Positions 9,190-18,524 of a stretch of 64,000 nucleotides of DNA are shown piece after piece; the stretch's first letter is position 1; every line of letters begins with the position of its first letter. A model generated the notes under the pieces. The model ran no database searches. It was given only the letters and a program-made list of their open reading frames with translations, and was not told where the DNA came from. Source of the stretch: Faecalicatena faecalis (lineage in GTDB: Bacteria > Bacillota > Clostridia > Lachnospirales > Lachnospiraceae); contig NZ_JABACJ020000022.1 of assembly GCF_012524165.2 (NCBI RefSeq), positions 1 through 64,000 on the forward strand. The letters are read 5' to 3'. A program made the position numbers and the translations under genes.

Positions 9190-10500
9190 ATGGTTTTTCG
9201 GGAGAGTGAGACGGTCGAATTAAAAGCTGTTGTTGTAGAGGATATTAAAAAGGAAATCATAGCCTTTGCAAATGGACAGGGTGGAAAGCTCTATATAGGT
9301 GTTCAGGATAACGGCGAGGTAATTGGCTTGGACGATCCAGATGGCACGGCTCTGCAGATCAGCAATATGGTCCGCGATGCCATTAAGCCAGATCTGACAA
9401 TGTTCCTTCATTATGAAACTCTGGAAATTGGAGGAAAATGTATAGTTTTCGTGGAGATTCAGCGTGGAACAGAACGTCCTTACTATATTGCTAAAAAAGG
9501 GCTGCGTCCAGAAGGTGTCTATGTACGTCAGGGCTATTCATCTGTTCCGGCTACAGATACATTAATTCGAAGAATGATTAAAGAGACAGATGGAGATAGC
9601 TTTGAAGAAATGCGTTCCCTGGAGCAGGAATTGACTTTTGATTCAGCACAAAAGGAATTTTCAGATAGAAATCTTCCTTTTGGTCTGGTTCAGATGAAGT
9701 CATTGGGGATTTTAAGCCAGGATGATATTTATACAAATCTCGGTCTGCTTCTTTCTGAACAATGTATGCATACTATTAAGACCGCTGTTTTTGAGGGAAC
9801 AAATCAGAATATATTTAAGGATCGTAAAGAGTTCTCAGGCTCCTTGTTCAGACAAATGAGAGAAGTGTATGATTATATTGATTTTCATAACCAGACACGT
9901 TCTACTTTTGATAAACTTCTTCGTATAGATTCGAGAGACTACCCGGAGGCGGCTATTAGAGAGGCACTACTGAATACACTTGTGCATCGGGAATATTCTT
10001 TCAGAGCCAGTACACTGATTAGTATTTATGAGGACAGGATTGAATTTACATCAATCGGAGGGCTTGTCCAAGGTGTGACACTGGACGATGTGATGATTGG
10101 AATTTCCGTGTGTCGTAACGCAAAGCTTGCAAATATATTTTATCGGCTGGAGCTGATAGAAGCTTATGGCACGGGAATAAGGAAGATTATGGATGCATAT
10201 GAGGAAAGTGGAAAGAAACCTCAGATTATAACCTCAGATAATGCATTTAAGATTATTTTGCCGAATCTTAATTATCAGGAATCTCAGTATCAAAAACAGC
10301 AGGTCATGTCGGAAGAAAATGATAGTGAAAGAATTGTAATTGAACTGGCAAAAGAACAGGGAGCAGTCACCCGAAAGCAGGTGGAGAGACTTCTGGGGAT
10401 TGGACAGACAACGAGTGGACGTCTTCTTAGAAGGATGACAGAAAGAGGAGAACTTATTCAGGAGGGAAAAGGGAAGAATACACATTATCGATTTCTGTAG
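9190..10500 (+). CDS. AlbA_2 (Schlafen-type) domain regulator with ATPase-like and winged-helix domains
   Basis: A 436-residue protein of the family often labelled RecG-like or putative transcriptional regulator. The N-terminal AlbA_2 domain spans roughly residues 5-125 (ESETVELKA start, FANGQGGKLYIGV core). A GHKL/HATPase_c_4-like segment follows, with EAALL-type motif YPEAAIREALLNTLVHREY near residue 260. A C-terminal winged helix covers about residues 375-436. It probably binds DNA or RNA in a nucleotide-dependent way; the precise role of this family is not settled. AAGGAGGAG precedes the ATG. Its promoter is packed with repeats, which suggests self-control. It has no clear functional link to nrdA on its other side. 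Confidence 0.8.
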   Translation: MVFRESETVELKAVVVEDIKKEIIAFANGQGGKLYIGVQDNGEVIGLDDPDGTALQISNMVRDAIKPDLTMFLHYETLEIGGKCIVFVEIQRGTERPYYIAKKGLRPEGVYVRQGYSSVPATDTLIRRMIKETDGDSFEEMRSLEQELTFDSAQKEFSDRNLPFGLVQMKSLGILSQDDIYTNLGLLLSEQCMHTIKTAVFEGTNQNIFKDRKEFSGSLFRQMREVYDYIDFHNQTRSTFDKLLRIDSRDYPEAAIREALLNTLVHREYSFRASTLISIYEDRIEFTSIGGLVQGVTLDDVMIGISVCRNAKLANIFYRLELIEAYGTGIRKIMDAYEESGKKPQIITSDNAFKIILPNLNYQESQYQKQQVMSEENDSERIVIELAKEQGAVTRKQVERLLGIGQTTSGRLLRRMTERGELIQEGKGKNTHYRFL

Positions 10501-10609
10501 TGATTTTAACACCACCATTCTAATTGCCCGACTATAAAAACCAAGGAAGTCATGCTATACTTGATATAAGTAAACATTTACGACAGACAACAGTCAGGGA
10601 GGGCGCATT

Positions 10610-10972
10610 ATGTTTGACAGTAAGGAGCAGCTTCGGACATTAAAGCAGATTTTTGTAGAAGAGTTTGAAGCCAAAGAGGATGGTCTGCGGGGCGGAGGTT
10701 ATTCTACGCTGTTTGAGGTGACATCCATTGATGGGGTAGAGATACCCAGTGACCTTAAGGTAGTGGTTAACTTTGATGACGGCATAAAGCCTGTGTGGTC
10801 CAGCGTAGATAACATGCACCGTGTGGATGAGAATTTTAAGGGGAATTTGAATGCATTTGTGTTGCGGAAAAAGAAGGTGCTCAGGAGAGTACATATTACA
10901 CTTAATCAGAAAACTTATAAAAAAAGGTGGGATATGTGCAGTCTGCGGGGGATTCTGGAGAGTGTTGAGTAG
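10610..10972 (+). CDS. Small conserved-looking protein of unknown function
   Basis: A 120-residue protein that I do not recognise. It is soluble, with no signal peptide or membrane segment. The N-terminal half is acidic (QIFVEEFEAKEDG) and the C-terminal part is strongly basic, rich in Lys and Arg (RKKKVLRRV). The ribosome site AGGGAGGGCG is well placed before the ATG, which supports real translation. It ends 32 bases before the AEC transporter and could be co-transcribed with it. No function is proposed. Confidence 0.55.
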   Translation: MFDSKEQLRTLKQIFVEEFEAKEDGLRGGGYSTLFEVTSIDGVEIPSDLKVVVNFDDGIKPVWSSVDNMHRVDENFKGNLNAFVLRKKKVLRRVHITLNQKTYKKRWDMCSLRGILESVE

Positions 10973-11004
10973 GAATGAGAATAAGACTGCCGGGAGGAGC
11001 ATAA

Positions 11005-11952
11005 ATGGAAAATATCATATTGTCTTTTAACGTCATCGCCCCGCTATTTTTCCTGATGGTGATAGGATATGTGATAGCTAATTATACGGCCCTTGCTGAC
11101 AAGTCCCTTCTGAAAAAAGCGAATTCCTTAGTATTTAAAGTATTTCTGCCCTGTATGCTGTTTCGGAATATATACCAGAGCAACATCAGGGAACAGATGC
11201 AGGGCGGCTTATGCTTTTTTGCGGCAGGCAGCCTGCTTCTTTTGTTCGTGCTGCTGTGTCTCATTGTACCAAGAGTGGTGAAAAAGGAGAACCAGCAGGG
11301 GGTGGTGATCCAGGGGATTTTCAGGAGCAATTACGTTATATTCGGGGTCGCGGTGGTGGAGAATATGTATGGTTCCGCCAATACGGTCACCGCTGCTATC
11401 TTGAGTGCGGTCCTGGTACCGATGTATAATTTCCTTGCGGTTATTGCACTTTCTTTTTTCGGTGGGAAGAGGGAACGGGATTTTAAGAAAGTACTTGTAG
11501 GGATTCTGAAGAATCCGTTGATTATCGCATCCGTGCTGGGAATTATCGCGTCTCTTCTGGGAGTAAAGCTTCCGCAGGCGGCGGATACGACTCTGAATGA
11601 TCTGGCAAAACTGGCGACACCCATTGCGTTTCTGATTTTGGGAGGGGATTTTGATTTTTCTAAGGTAAGAGGAAACCTGAAAATCGCAGGAGCCGTGGTT
11701 GCGGTCAAGATGGTCATCCTTCCCCTGATCTTTATTCCGATGGTGGTCGCGATGGGATACCGGGATTCCGATCTTCTGGCGGCATTACTGGCTTATCAGA
11801 CACCGGTCGCAGTGTCCAGTTATGTGATGGCTCAGCAGGCAGAAGCGGACGAACAGCTTGCCGGGCAGCTGGTGGTATTCAGCAGCGTTGTTTCTATATT
11901 TACACTGTTTGTTACGATACTGATACTGAGACAGATGGGACTGCTCAGTTGA
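11005..11952 (+). CDS. AEC family transporter (auxin efflux carrier-like)
   Basis: A 315-residue membrane protein with about ten hydrophobic segments in two halves, typical of the AEC family (PF03547). Bacterial members carry malonate, malate or other organic acids; the substrate here is unknown. The N-terminal FNVIAPLFFLMVIGY segment and the later glycine- and proline-containing helices fit the family. GGGAGGAG precedes the ATG. A promoter and dyad for the following rhamnosidase gene begin within 70 bases of its stop. Confidence 0.88.
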   Translation: MENIILSFNVIAPLFFLMVIGYVIANYTALADKSLLKKANSLVFKVFLPCMLFRNIYQSNIREQMQGGLCFFAAGSLLLLFVLLCLIVPRVVKKENQQGVVIQGIFRSNYVIFGVAVVENMYGSANTVTAAILSAVLVPMYNFLAVIALSFFGGKRERDFKKVLVGILKNPLIIASVLGIIASLLGVKLPQAADTTLNDLAKLATPIAFLILGGDFDFSKVRGNLKIAGAVVAVKMVILPLIFIPMVVAMGYRDSDLLAALLAYQTPVAVSSYVMAQQAEADEQLAGQLVVFSSVVSIFTLFVTILILRQMGLLS

Positions 11953-11993
11953 GGAAAATAATTCACTAAAAATCAAACAAAAAAAGCAATATC

Positions 11994-12066
11994 TTAACGC
12001 ACAGTTTTAGTTCGTGTTATACAATAGGCTTAATCGTTGGCAGTATGGTCAATGATTAAGTCTATT
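11994..12066 (+). promoter_or_regulatory. Promoter candidate with a 13-bp dyad at the start site
   Basis: TTAACG (11994-11999), an 18-base spacer and TATACA (12018-12023) form a weak promoter. Right at the expected start is an inverted repeat: arms 12023-12035 and 12054-12066, 12 of 13 bases matching, 18-base loop. No T run follows it, so it is more likely an operator or a 5' leader hairpin of the rhamnosidase gene than a terminator. Confidence 0.5.
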
Positions 12067-12144
12067 TTAATGTGAGGAAAGATTCTACTGACAGAAAGAA
12101 GAACACAGGGCAGTTTATTCAAGATGATAGAAGAGGACGATACC

Positions 12145-14436
12145 ATGCAAGAATTAAGAGAGAAATTTATCACAACAGAAGGGGAATACAAGGAAGGCGA
12201 AGTGGCAGTCCTTCGGCAGCGGTTCTCATTGGAGAATAAGGGGAGCAGGGTAACCAGAGCGATTTTGACCAGTACGGCCCAGGGAATGTACGAGGCAGAC
12301 GTGAATGGGATCAAAGTCGGAAAACAGATGTATGCACCAGGATATACGTATTATCCAAGGAGGCTCTTATATCAGGAGAACGACATTACTTCACTATTAA
12401 AGGCAGGGGAGAATGAGCTGCGGATCTATCTCGGGCAGGGCTGGTACTGTGGACGTTTCTTGTGTGAGAACAAGACACAGATCTACGGACAAAAACCGGG
12501 AGCAGCCTGGATTCTGTGCGTGATCTACGAAGACGGAAGGCAGGAGCAGATCTGTTCCGATATGGATGTGGAAGTACTGGAATCGCCCTATGAATATGCA
12601 GGAGAATACGATGGGGAAATTTATCATGCGGGCTTGGAGAACAGTGAAAAGGTAATCGGCCATGTAGTCCTTTACACAGAAAAAATCCCGGATTCTCTGG
12701 AGAAAACGCTCATGGAGGTACAGGTACAGGAAGAGATGCCGGTCCAGGTAGTCAGCACTTTAGAAGACGGCAGGACAATTCTGGATTTCGGGCAGAATTT
12801 TGCCGGGATTGTGGAGATCGATCCGCAGTACTTTTCCGGGGAGGTTGTGACAATCAGGCATGGAGAAATTTTAAATCCTGATGGGAGTGTATATACCAAT
12901 AATCTGCGAAAAGCAAAAGCAACGATTGTTTATCATTCTGCGGCCAGAATCAGTGCAGATACAGAATCTAACTTAGATACACAAGTAACCCCGGTAGTTG
13001 AGAACCGCGTATCTCACAACATAGGAAAATACCGTCCGCGTTTTACCTATATGGGATTCCGTTACATGGAGCTAAGCGGTGCAGTCTATGTACCAGGGAT
13101 GATTACCGCCTATGCGGTATATTCCGATATGAAACGGACCGGAGATTTTCACTGCGCGCACCCGATGGTTCAGAAGCTGTACGAGAATCAGGTATGGGGA
13201 CAAAAGTCGAATTATGTCGAAGTCCCGACCGACTGTCCGCAGAGAGATGAGCGGATGGGTTATACCGGGGACGGTCATGTGTTTGCACTGACAGGAGCCT
13301 ATAACTTTGATACCCATGATTTCTGGAAGAACTTTCTGACCGACCTGCGCTTAGGACAGTTGGACAATACGGAGGGCTATGTCGGTGCGACTGTACCCGC
13401 AACAGGTTCGGCAGGAATTGGATTCATCAGTATGCTTGGCTGGGGCAATGCGGTGACGATTCTGCCGGAAATGATGTACCGGCAGTTCGGTGACGAGGAG
13501 GCACTGCCCGGGCAGTATGAGAGTATGAAGCTTTTCGTGGAGGCGGAGATCCGCAAAATGGGGAGAAAAAATCTGTGGATTGGTGCATCCTTAGGCGACT
13601 GGCTGGCACCGGGGAGAGATATGGCTTGGCAGGCCATGCATAACAATCCGGTATCCAACTCCTTTATCGTACACGATCTGGAGGTCATCTCCCAGACTGC
13701 GGAAAAGCTGGGAAAGAATGAGGACGCATTGAGATACCGTGAGCAGCTTGAGAAGACACGAGCTGCCTATATTAAAAAGTTTGTAAAAAAGGACGGAACG
13801 GTTGCAAAAGACTACCAGTCTGCCTATATCATGGCTTTGAAATTTGTGATTCCAAAAGGAGAGCTCCGTGACAAGGTTCTGCAGAAATATGTGGAGAATG
13901 TAAAAAAGAACGGTATGGAGACTGGATTTTTCGCTACCGAGCATTTCCTGCCGCTGCTGGTTGAGGCAGGGGAGACACGTCTGGCATATGATATGCTGCT
14001 CCAGGAAGGCTGTCCGGGATGGATGTACCAGATCAAAAACGGTGCGACGACTACCTGGGAGCGCTGGGATGCGTTGAAACCGGATGGTACCGTGAACGAG
14101 GAAAAGGTACAGACCTCCGGGGAAAACATGGTATCCTTTAACCACTATGCATTTGGAAGTGTGGGGGAATTTTACTACCAGTACATTCTGGGTATCAGAC
14201 CTTTAGAGCCAGGATTTGCGAAGGTACACTTTGAGCCGTATCCGGATGAGCGGCTGGGGAGTGTGAAGGGGAGCTATGTTTCCCGGCATGGTGAAATTCG
14301 GTCAGAGTGGAGCTATGGGGAAGATGGGACCCTGCATATCGTGTTAGAAACACCTGTAGAAACAGAGGTTGTCCTTCCGGATGGACGGAAGGACAACGTG
14401 GAGGCAGGAAGATACGAGTATCATATTTTTAGTTAA
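12145..14436 (+). CDS. GH78 alpha-L-rhamnosidase, short form
   Basis: A 763-residue inverting alpha-L-rhamnosidase that removes terminal rhamnose from glycosides or pectic oligosaccharides. It opens directly with the Bac_rhamnosid_N beta domain and lacks the fibronectin-type-III-like first domain seen in the other three GH78 proteins here. The (alpha/alpha)6 domain carries DCPQRDE at 363-369 with general acid Glu369, and the general base Glu639 in the TTWERW motif (numbers from the chosen start), matching the Streptomyces avermitilis SaRha78A pair. The start at 12145 is preferred over the ATG at 12124 because AGAGGA lies before it. No signal peptide, so cytoplasmic. Its 3' end overlaps the convergent AraC gene by 8 bases. 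Confidence 0.92.
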   Translation: MQELREKFITTEGEYKEGEVAVLRQRFSLENKGSRVTRAILTSTAQGMYEADVNGIKVGKQMYAPGYTYYPRRLLYQENDITSLLKAGENELRIYLGQGWYCGRFLCENKTQIYGQKPGAAWILCVIYEDGRQEQICSDMDVEVLESPYEYAGEYDGEIYHAGLENSEKVIGHVVLYTEKIPDSLEKTLMEVQVQEEMPVQVVSTLEDGRTILDFGQNFAGIVEIDPQYFSGEVVTIRHGEILNPDGSVYTNNLRKAKATIVYHSAARISADTESNLDTQVTPVVENRVSHNIGKYRPRFTYMGFRYMELSGAVYVPGMITAYAVYSDMKRTGDFHCAHPMVQKLYENQVWGQKSNYVEVPTDCPQRDERMGYTGDGHVFALTGAYNFDTHDFWKNFLTDLRLGQLDNTEGYVGATVPATGSAGIGFISMLGWGNAVTILPEMMYRQFGDEEALPGQYESMKLFVEAEIRKMGRKNLWIGASLGDWLAPGRDMAWQAMHNNPVSNSFIVHDLEVISQTAEKLGKNEDALRYREQLEKTRAAYIKKFVKKDGTVAKDYQSAYIMALKFVIPKGELRDKVLQKYVENVKKNGMETGFFATEHFLPLLVEAGETRLAYDMLLQEGCPGWMYQIKNGATTTWERWDALKPDGTVNEEKVQTSGENMVSFNHYAFGSVGEFYYQYILGIRPLEPGFAKVHFEPYPDERLGSVKGSYVSRHGEIRSEWSYGEDGTLHIVLETPVETEVVLPDGRKDNVEAGRYEYHIFS

Positions 14437-15466
14437 TATGTGTTGTATCAGAGGTATGGGCTCTATTTCGATACTCCATAGGCGTACACCCATATTTTTT
14501 ACGGAACAGCTGGAAGAAAAAGCTGGTATTCTGATATCCGACAGCAAGGCTGATATCATTTGTTGAAAGCGCCGTGCTCCGGAGAAGTTTTGCTGCCTGT
14601 GAGAGCCGCTGCGTCTGGACAAGTTCTTTGTAAGTGGTTCCGGTATGCTGCCGGATGTATGCGGAGAGATAGTTTGGGTGCATGTTAAAAAACTCAGCAG
14701 TAGAAGAAAGAGTACAGTGTGCGGAGTTTGTTTCAATATATCGAAGTATGGTGTAAATCTGATCCACAGAAGAGTGATCCAGAACCATGTCATGCTGGAA
14801 CAGATTTATCATCTCGCAGGTTATAAGTGTAAAGAGGCTGTCTAAAAAAGGACCGGATGTTATGGACGGAGAATAAAATTCACAGAGAAACTGGTTGGCA
14901 AGATCTGCCAGCCGGTTTTGTTTTTCCGGGGAAAAGATAATGTATCTGCTGGTCTGCATTGTTGTGTTCAGAGCCTCAATGAAAAAGTGCGTAAGGTAAT
15001 TCTCCTGAGACAGCCGTTCAAAAAAAGTTCCATTCAGGTATTCGCGCGACAGCAGGAAATTGATAATAATATCATTTTTTGAACATCTCTTAACAGAGTG
15101 AGGAGCATTCTGGCTGATCAGGATCATTTGTCCTGCTTTTAGTTCAAAGGTATTGTTATTTATAGTCATTGTGCAGGAACCAGAATAGACATATCCCAGT
15201 TCCAGCCACTCATGAATATGTAGAGGCACATTTTCAAAACGATCCTGCTTTACAACGGCAAAATTGTAATAGCTTGGCAGGACTTTTTTTGAAAGAAATA
15301 AGGAACGGAGATCTTCAAGATCTGTATCAAAACGGTAACATGGAGCATCAAATTTGCCTTTCACAAGAGAAAATTTAGAATAGTCTTTTTTGATACCGTT
15401 AAGGCGCTGTGTTTCTTCGTGAGTATACTGCTTCAGATATTGGTCCAGTGCGGATAAGGTCATCAT
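14429..15466 (-). CDS. AraC family transcriptional regulator
   Basis: A regulator of about 345 residues with an N-terminal cupin-like sugar-sensing region (HIHEWLELGYV and GQMILI sequences) and a C-terminal pair of helix-turn-helix motifs (ending GYQNTSFFFQLFRKKYGCTPMEYR). The start was set at 15466, where AGGAAA precedes the ATG; a longer frame to 15526 has no good ribosome site. It lies between two rhamnosidase genes, converging with one and diverging from the other, and a direct-repeat operator candidate sits in the divergent gap. It most likely activates the GH78-GPH-GH78 operon in response to rhamnose or a rhamnoside (inference). Confidence 0.9.
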   Translation of the reverse strand: MMTLSALDQYLKQYTHEETQRLNGIKKDYSKFSLVKGKFDAPCYRFDTDLEDLRSLFLSKKVLPSYYNFAVVKQDRFENVPLHIHEWLELGYVYSGSCTMTINNNTFELKAGQMILISQNAPHSVKRCSKNDIIINFLLSREYLNGTFFERLSQENYLTHFFIEALNTTMQTSRYIIFSPEKQNRLADLANQFLCEFYSPSITSGPFLDSLFTLITCEMINLFQHDMVLDHSSVDQIYTILRYIETNSAHCTLSSTAEFFNMHPNYLSAYIRQHTGTTYKELVQTQRLSQAAKLLRSTALSTNDISLAVGYQNTSFFFQLFRKKYGCTPMEYRNRAHTSDTTHIN

Positions 15467-15590
15467 GAGTTGTTTCCTCTTTTCACTTTTATGAATGAAC
15501 TGTGGCTGAAAGCGCTGCTGGTTCATTTATTCTATGCCTAAAATATATCATATTTGTTGTAAATATGTATAGGTTAATCTTAAAATCCAC

Positions 15591-15626
15591 CTTAAGTTTC
15601 GTCGGTAAATCACTTATGTTTCGTTG
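15591..15626 (+). promoter_or_regulatory. AraC-type direct-repeat operator candidate
   Basis: CTTAAGTTTCGTCG (15591-15604) and CTTATGTTTCGTTG (15613-15626) match at 12 of 14 positions and are 22 bp apart start to start, close to the 21-bp half-site spacing of AraC-family activators. The second copy abuts the place where a -35 would sit for a TAGAAT -10 at 15650-15655. The -35 itself is poor, as in activator-dependent promoters. Confidence 0.6.
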
Positions 15627-15699
15627 ATGCAATCTCAAACCCGGTAAAGTAGAATATTAGCTAAGAAAAATGATTGAAGACTACAAGGAGGATTTCATA

Positions 15700-18510
15700 A
15701 TGGGCAGAGACATCAAGGGCAAGATTTATGCAGCAAAAATAAATCATATCACAAATCCTGTAGGGTTTTATCTGAAATCGCTGGTGTTTTCCTGGAAAGT
15801 GAAAGGGTGCAGGGGGCAGGAGCAGAAGCATGCAAGGATTGTGATCAGTAAGAATAAAACCTTTACAGAGATTTGTCATGATACGGGAGAAGCAAAGCTG
15901 GACAGCCTTGCCGCGAGAGTAGAATTTGAAGTAGAACCGTATACAAGATACTACTGGAAAGTTATTGTAACAACAGATGCAGATGAGGTAATCACATCAG
16001 AGACACAGTATTTTGAAACCGCAAAAATGGGGGAATCATGGGTAGGAAAATGGATTACCTGTGACAGTAAAGAAGAACGTCATCCAATCTTTTCTAAGGA
16101 GATCTGCGTAGAAAAAAAGGTGGAAAAGGCAAGACTGTATATCTGCGGGCTGGGTCTGCATGAAGTATATTTTACCTTAAAGCAGGAGGAAACCCCCGTA
16201 AAGATCGGCAATGAGTATCTGGCTCCATACTGCAATAATTATGACCAGTGGATTCAGTATCAGATGTATGATATTACGGAACAGATTGGAAAAGGCGGAG
16301 TGTTGTCCGTTCTTCTTGGCAACGGATGGTATAAGGGGCGGTTCGGATTCAGTAACCCAGATCAGAAAGCGTACTACGGAGATACGTGGAAGCTGATCGC
16401 AGAGGTACACATAGATTATAAAGACGGAACGAAAGAAGTGATTGGTTCCGACGAGACCTGGACAGTGACAAGAAGTAATATCTTTTTTTCCAATATCTAT
16501 GACGGCGAGAAAAGAGATGATACATTACCGCCTGTGCCGGAGTCTGCGGCATTGATTGCAGAGGCGCCGAAAGGGAGGATTATGGAACGGCTGTCCCTTC
16601 CGGTTACGGCACATGAGCAGATGAAACCGGTGGAACTGATCCATACTCCGGCAGGAGAAAAGGTATTGGATATGGGGCAGGAGATAACGGGAATTTTTCG
16701 TCTGCGTGTAAATGAACCAGCGGGAACAACGATCCGGATACAGACAGGAGAGATTCTTCAGGATGGGAACTTCTATAATGAGAACTTAAGGACTGCTCTT
16801 TCTGAGTATGTCTATGTTTCCGATGGTACGGAAAAGGTGATCGTTCCGCATTTTACTTATTATGGATACCGCTATGTCAAGGTCAGTGGAGTTACGGATC
16901 TGTCATGCGAGGACTTTACGGCAGTTGTACTGCACAGTGATTATGAGAGTATCGGAACAGTCGAAACAGGCAGCAAACTTGTGAATAAACTAATCTCTAA
17001 TATTGAATGGGGAATGAAGGGAAACTTTCTGGATGTCCCTACAGACTGTCCGCAAAGGGATGAACGGATGGGCTGGACGGGAGATACCCAGGTATTTTCT
17101 GCCACTGCAAGTTATCTGGCAGATACATATGCGTTTTATCAGAAGTATTTATATGATCTGTATCAGGAGCAACTTCTGGCAGACGGAATGGTTCCGGAAA
17201 CCGTACCTACATTTGGACCTGCAAAATGTTCCTGTGTGTGGGGAGATGCTGCCTGTATTATTCCATGGAATGTGTATCTGTTCAGCGGAGACAAGACGAT
17301 CCTGGAAAACCAGATTGAAAGCATGAAGGCCTGGGTTGACTATATCCGGAGGATTGACGGAGACTGCCATGGATGGAGGCAGGTATTCCATTATGGAGAC
17401 TGGCTGGCACTTGACCGTGCAGGTACTGCTGCGGACTGTGTGTACGGAGCGACAGATGAAGCATATATTGCAGATATCTACTATGCAGCGAGTGCGCAGA
17501 TTGTTGCAAAAGCTGCAGGAGTGCTGGGGTTGGAGAAAACAAGACTGGAATATCAGAAAATTGCAGACCATCAATGGCAGGTGGTGAAAGATGAATATTT
17601 CACTGCAACAGGCAGATGTGCGGTGAAGACACAGACGGGACTTGTCCTTGCCTTGAAGTATCACCTGTCTAAAGATGAAAAACTGACAAAGCAGATGTTG
17701 AAAAAGCTTCTCCGGGACAATAAAAACAAATTAAATACCGGGTTTGTAGGAACACCGCTTTTGTGTAATGTTCTGACTGATCATGGAATGACGGATGCAG
17801 CATACAGGCTCCTTCTCAACGAAGAATATCCGGGCTGGCTCCATGAAGTGAGGCTGGGAGCAACAACGGTGTGGGAACGCTGGAATTCACTGGATGAGAA
17901 TGGACATGTCTCCAGTACAGGGATGAACAGTCTGAATCATTATTCATACGGAGCCATACTGGAATGGATTTTCCGCCATGCAGCCGGGATTGATCTGATG
18001 GAGCAGAGTCCGGGAGGCAGAGTGATGCGAATCTCTCCGAAAGTAAATAATGAACTGAAATATGTAAAAGCTGTGTATGATTCAGCAAGCGGATGCTATC
18101 AGTGCAGCTGGGTGATATCAGAGGATAATAAAATCACAATATCTATTACGGTTCCATTCGGAGGTAAGGCAGAAGTCATTCTACCCTATGCGTCGGAATC
18201 AATATATGAAGATACGGGAAATCCATTATTTGAAACTGTAGAAAATGGAATCTGCTATGTGAACTCCGGGGAATATGAAGTTGCCTATGAAGCATCAGAG
18301 CCTTTAAAAAAGAGATACAGCATAGACTCGACTATGGAAGAACTGTTGAATAATCCACATATCCGCACTTTTCTTTCCAAAATGATGGAGGTGGATATGA
18401 TTCCAGATGCGGCATATGGCCTCTCTCTCAGAAATGTTGCAAAAACATTTGCAGGAGAGATTAAGAATGATGAAGCGCAGATGCTGAATATGGCATTAGC
18501 GCAGTTTTGA
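15700..18510 (+). CDS. GH78 alpha-L-rhamnosidase with extra C-terminal helical tail
   Basis: A 936-residue rhamnosidase. Order: N-terminal Fn3-like beta domain, Bac_rhamnosid_N, a further beta domain, the (alpha/alpha)6 catalytic domain, a C-terminal beta domain, then an added helical tail at about 875-936. The catalytic acid is Glu455 in DCPQRDE (449-455) and the base is Glu726 in TTVWERW. The start at 15700 is chosen because AAGGAGG lies 8 bases before it; the longer frame from 15670 has none. No signal peptide, so cytoplasmic. The tail (from SIDSTMEELL to ALAQF) is absent from the other GH78 proteins here but resembles the tail of the GH2 protein at 28617. The GPH symporter follows after 14 bases. 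Confidence 0.92.
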   Translation: MGRDIKGKIYAAKINHITNPVGFYLKSLVFSWKVKGCRGQEQKHARIVISKNKTFTEICHDTGEAKLDSLAARVEFEVEPYTRYYWKVIVTTDADEVITSETQYFETAKMGESWVGKWITCDSKEERHPIFSKEICVEKKVEKARLYICGLGLHEVYFTLKQEETPVKIGNEYLAPYCNNYDQWIQYQMYDITEQIGKGGVLSVLLGNGWYKGRFGFSNPDQKAYYGDTWKLIAEVHIDYKDGTKEVIGSDETWTVTRSNIFFSNIYDGEKRDDTLPPVPESAALIAEAPKGRIMERLSLPVTAHEQMKPVELIHTPAGEKVLDMGQEITGIFRLRVNEPAGTTIRIQTGEILQDGNFYNENLRTALSEYVYVSDGTEKVIVPHFTYYGYRYVKVSGVTDLSCEDFTAVVLHSDYESIGTVETGSKLVNKLISNIEWGMKGNFLDVPTDCPQRDERMGWTGDTQVFSATASYLADTYAFYQKYLYDLYQEQLLADGMVPETVPTFGPAKCSCVWGDAACIIPWNVYLFSGDKTILENQIESMKAWVDYIRRIDGDCHGWRQVFHYGDWLALDRAGTAADCVYGATDEAYIADIYYAASAQIVAKAAGVLGLEKTRLEYQKIADHQWQVVKDEYFTATGRCAVKTQTGLVLALKYHLSKDEKLTKQMLKKLLRDNKNKLNTGFVGTPLLCNVLTDHGMTDAAYRLLLNEEYPGWLHEVRLGATTVWERWNSLDENGHVSSTGMNSLNHYSYGAILEWIFRHAAGIDLMEQSPGGRVMRISPKVNNELKYVKAVYDSASGCYQCSWVISEDNKITISITVPFGGKAEVILPYASESIYEDTGNPLFETVENGICYVNSGEYEVAYEASEPLKKRYSIDSTMEELLNNPHIRTFLSKMMEVDMIPDAAYGLSLRNVAKTFAGEIKNDEAQMLNMALAQF

Positions 18511-18524
18511 TAAGGAGTAGAGGG

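Noticed and set aside
12023..12066. Terminator of the AEC gene
   Set aside because: The stem has no T run after it and overlaps a promoter -10, so an operator or leader hairpin is preferred.
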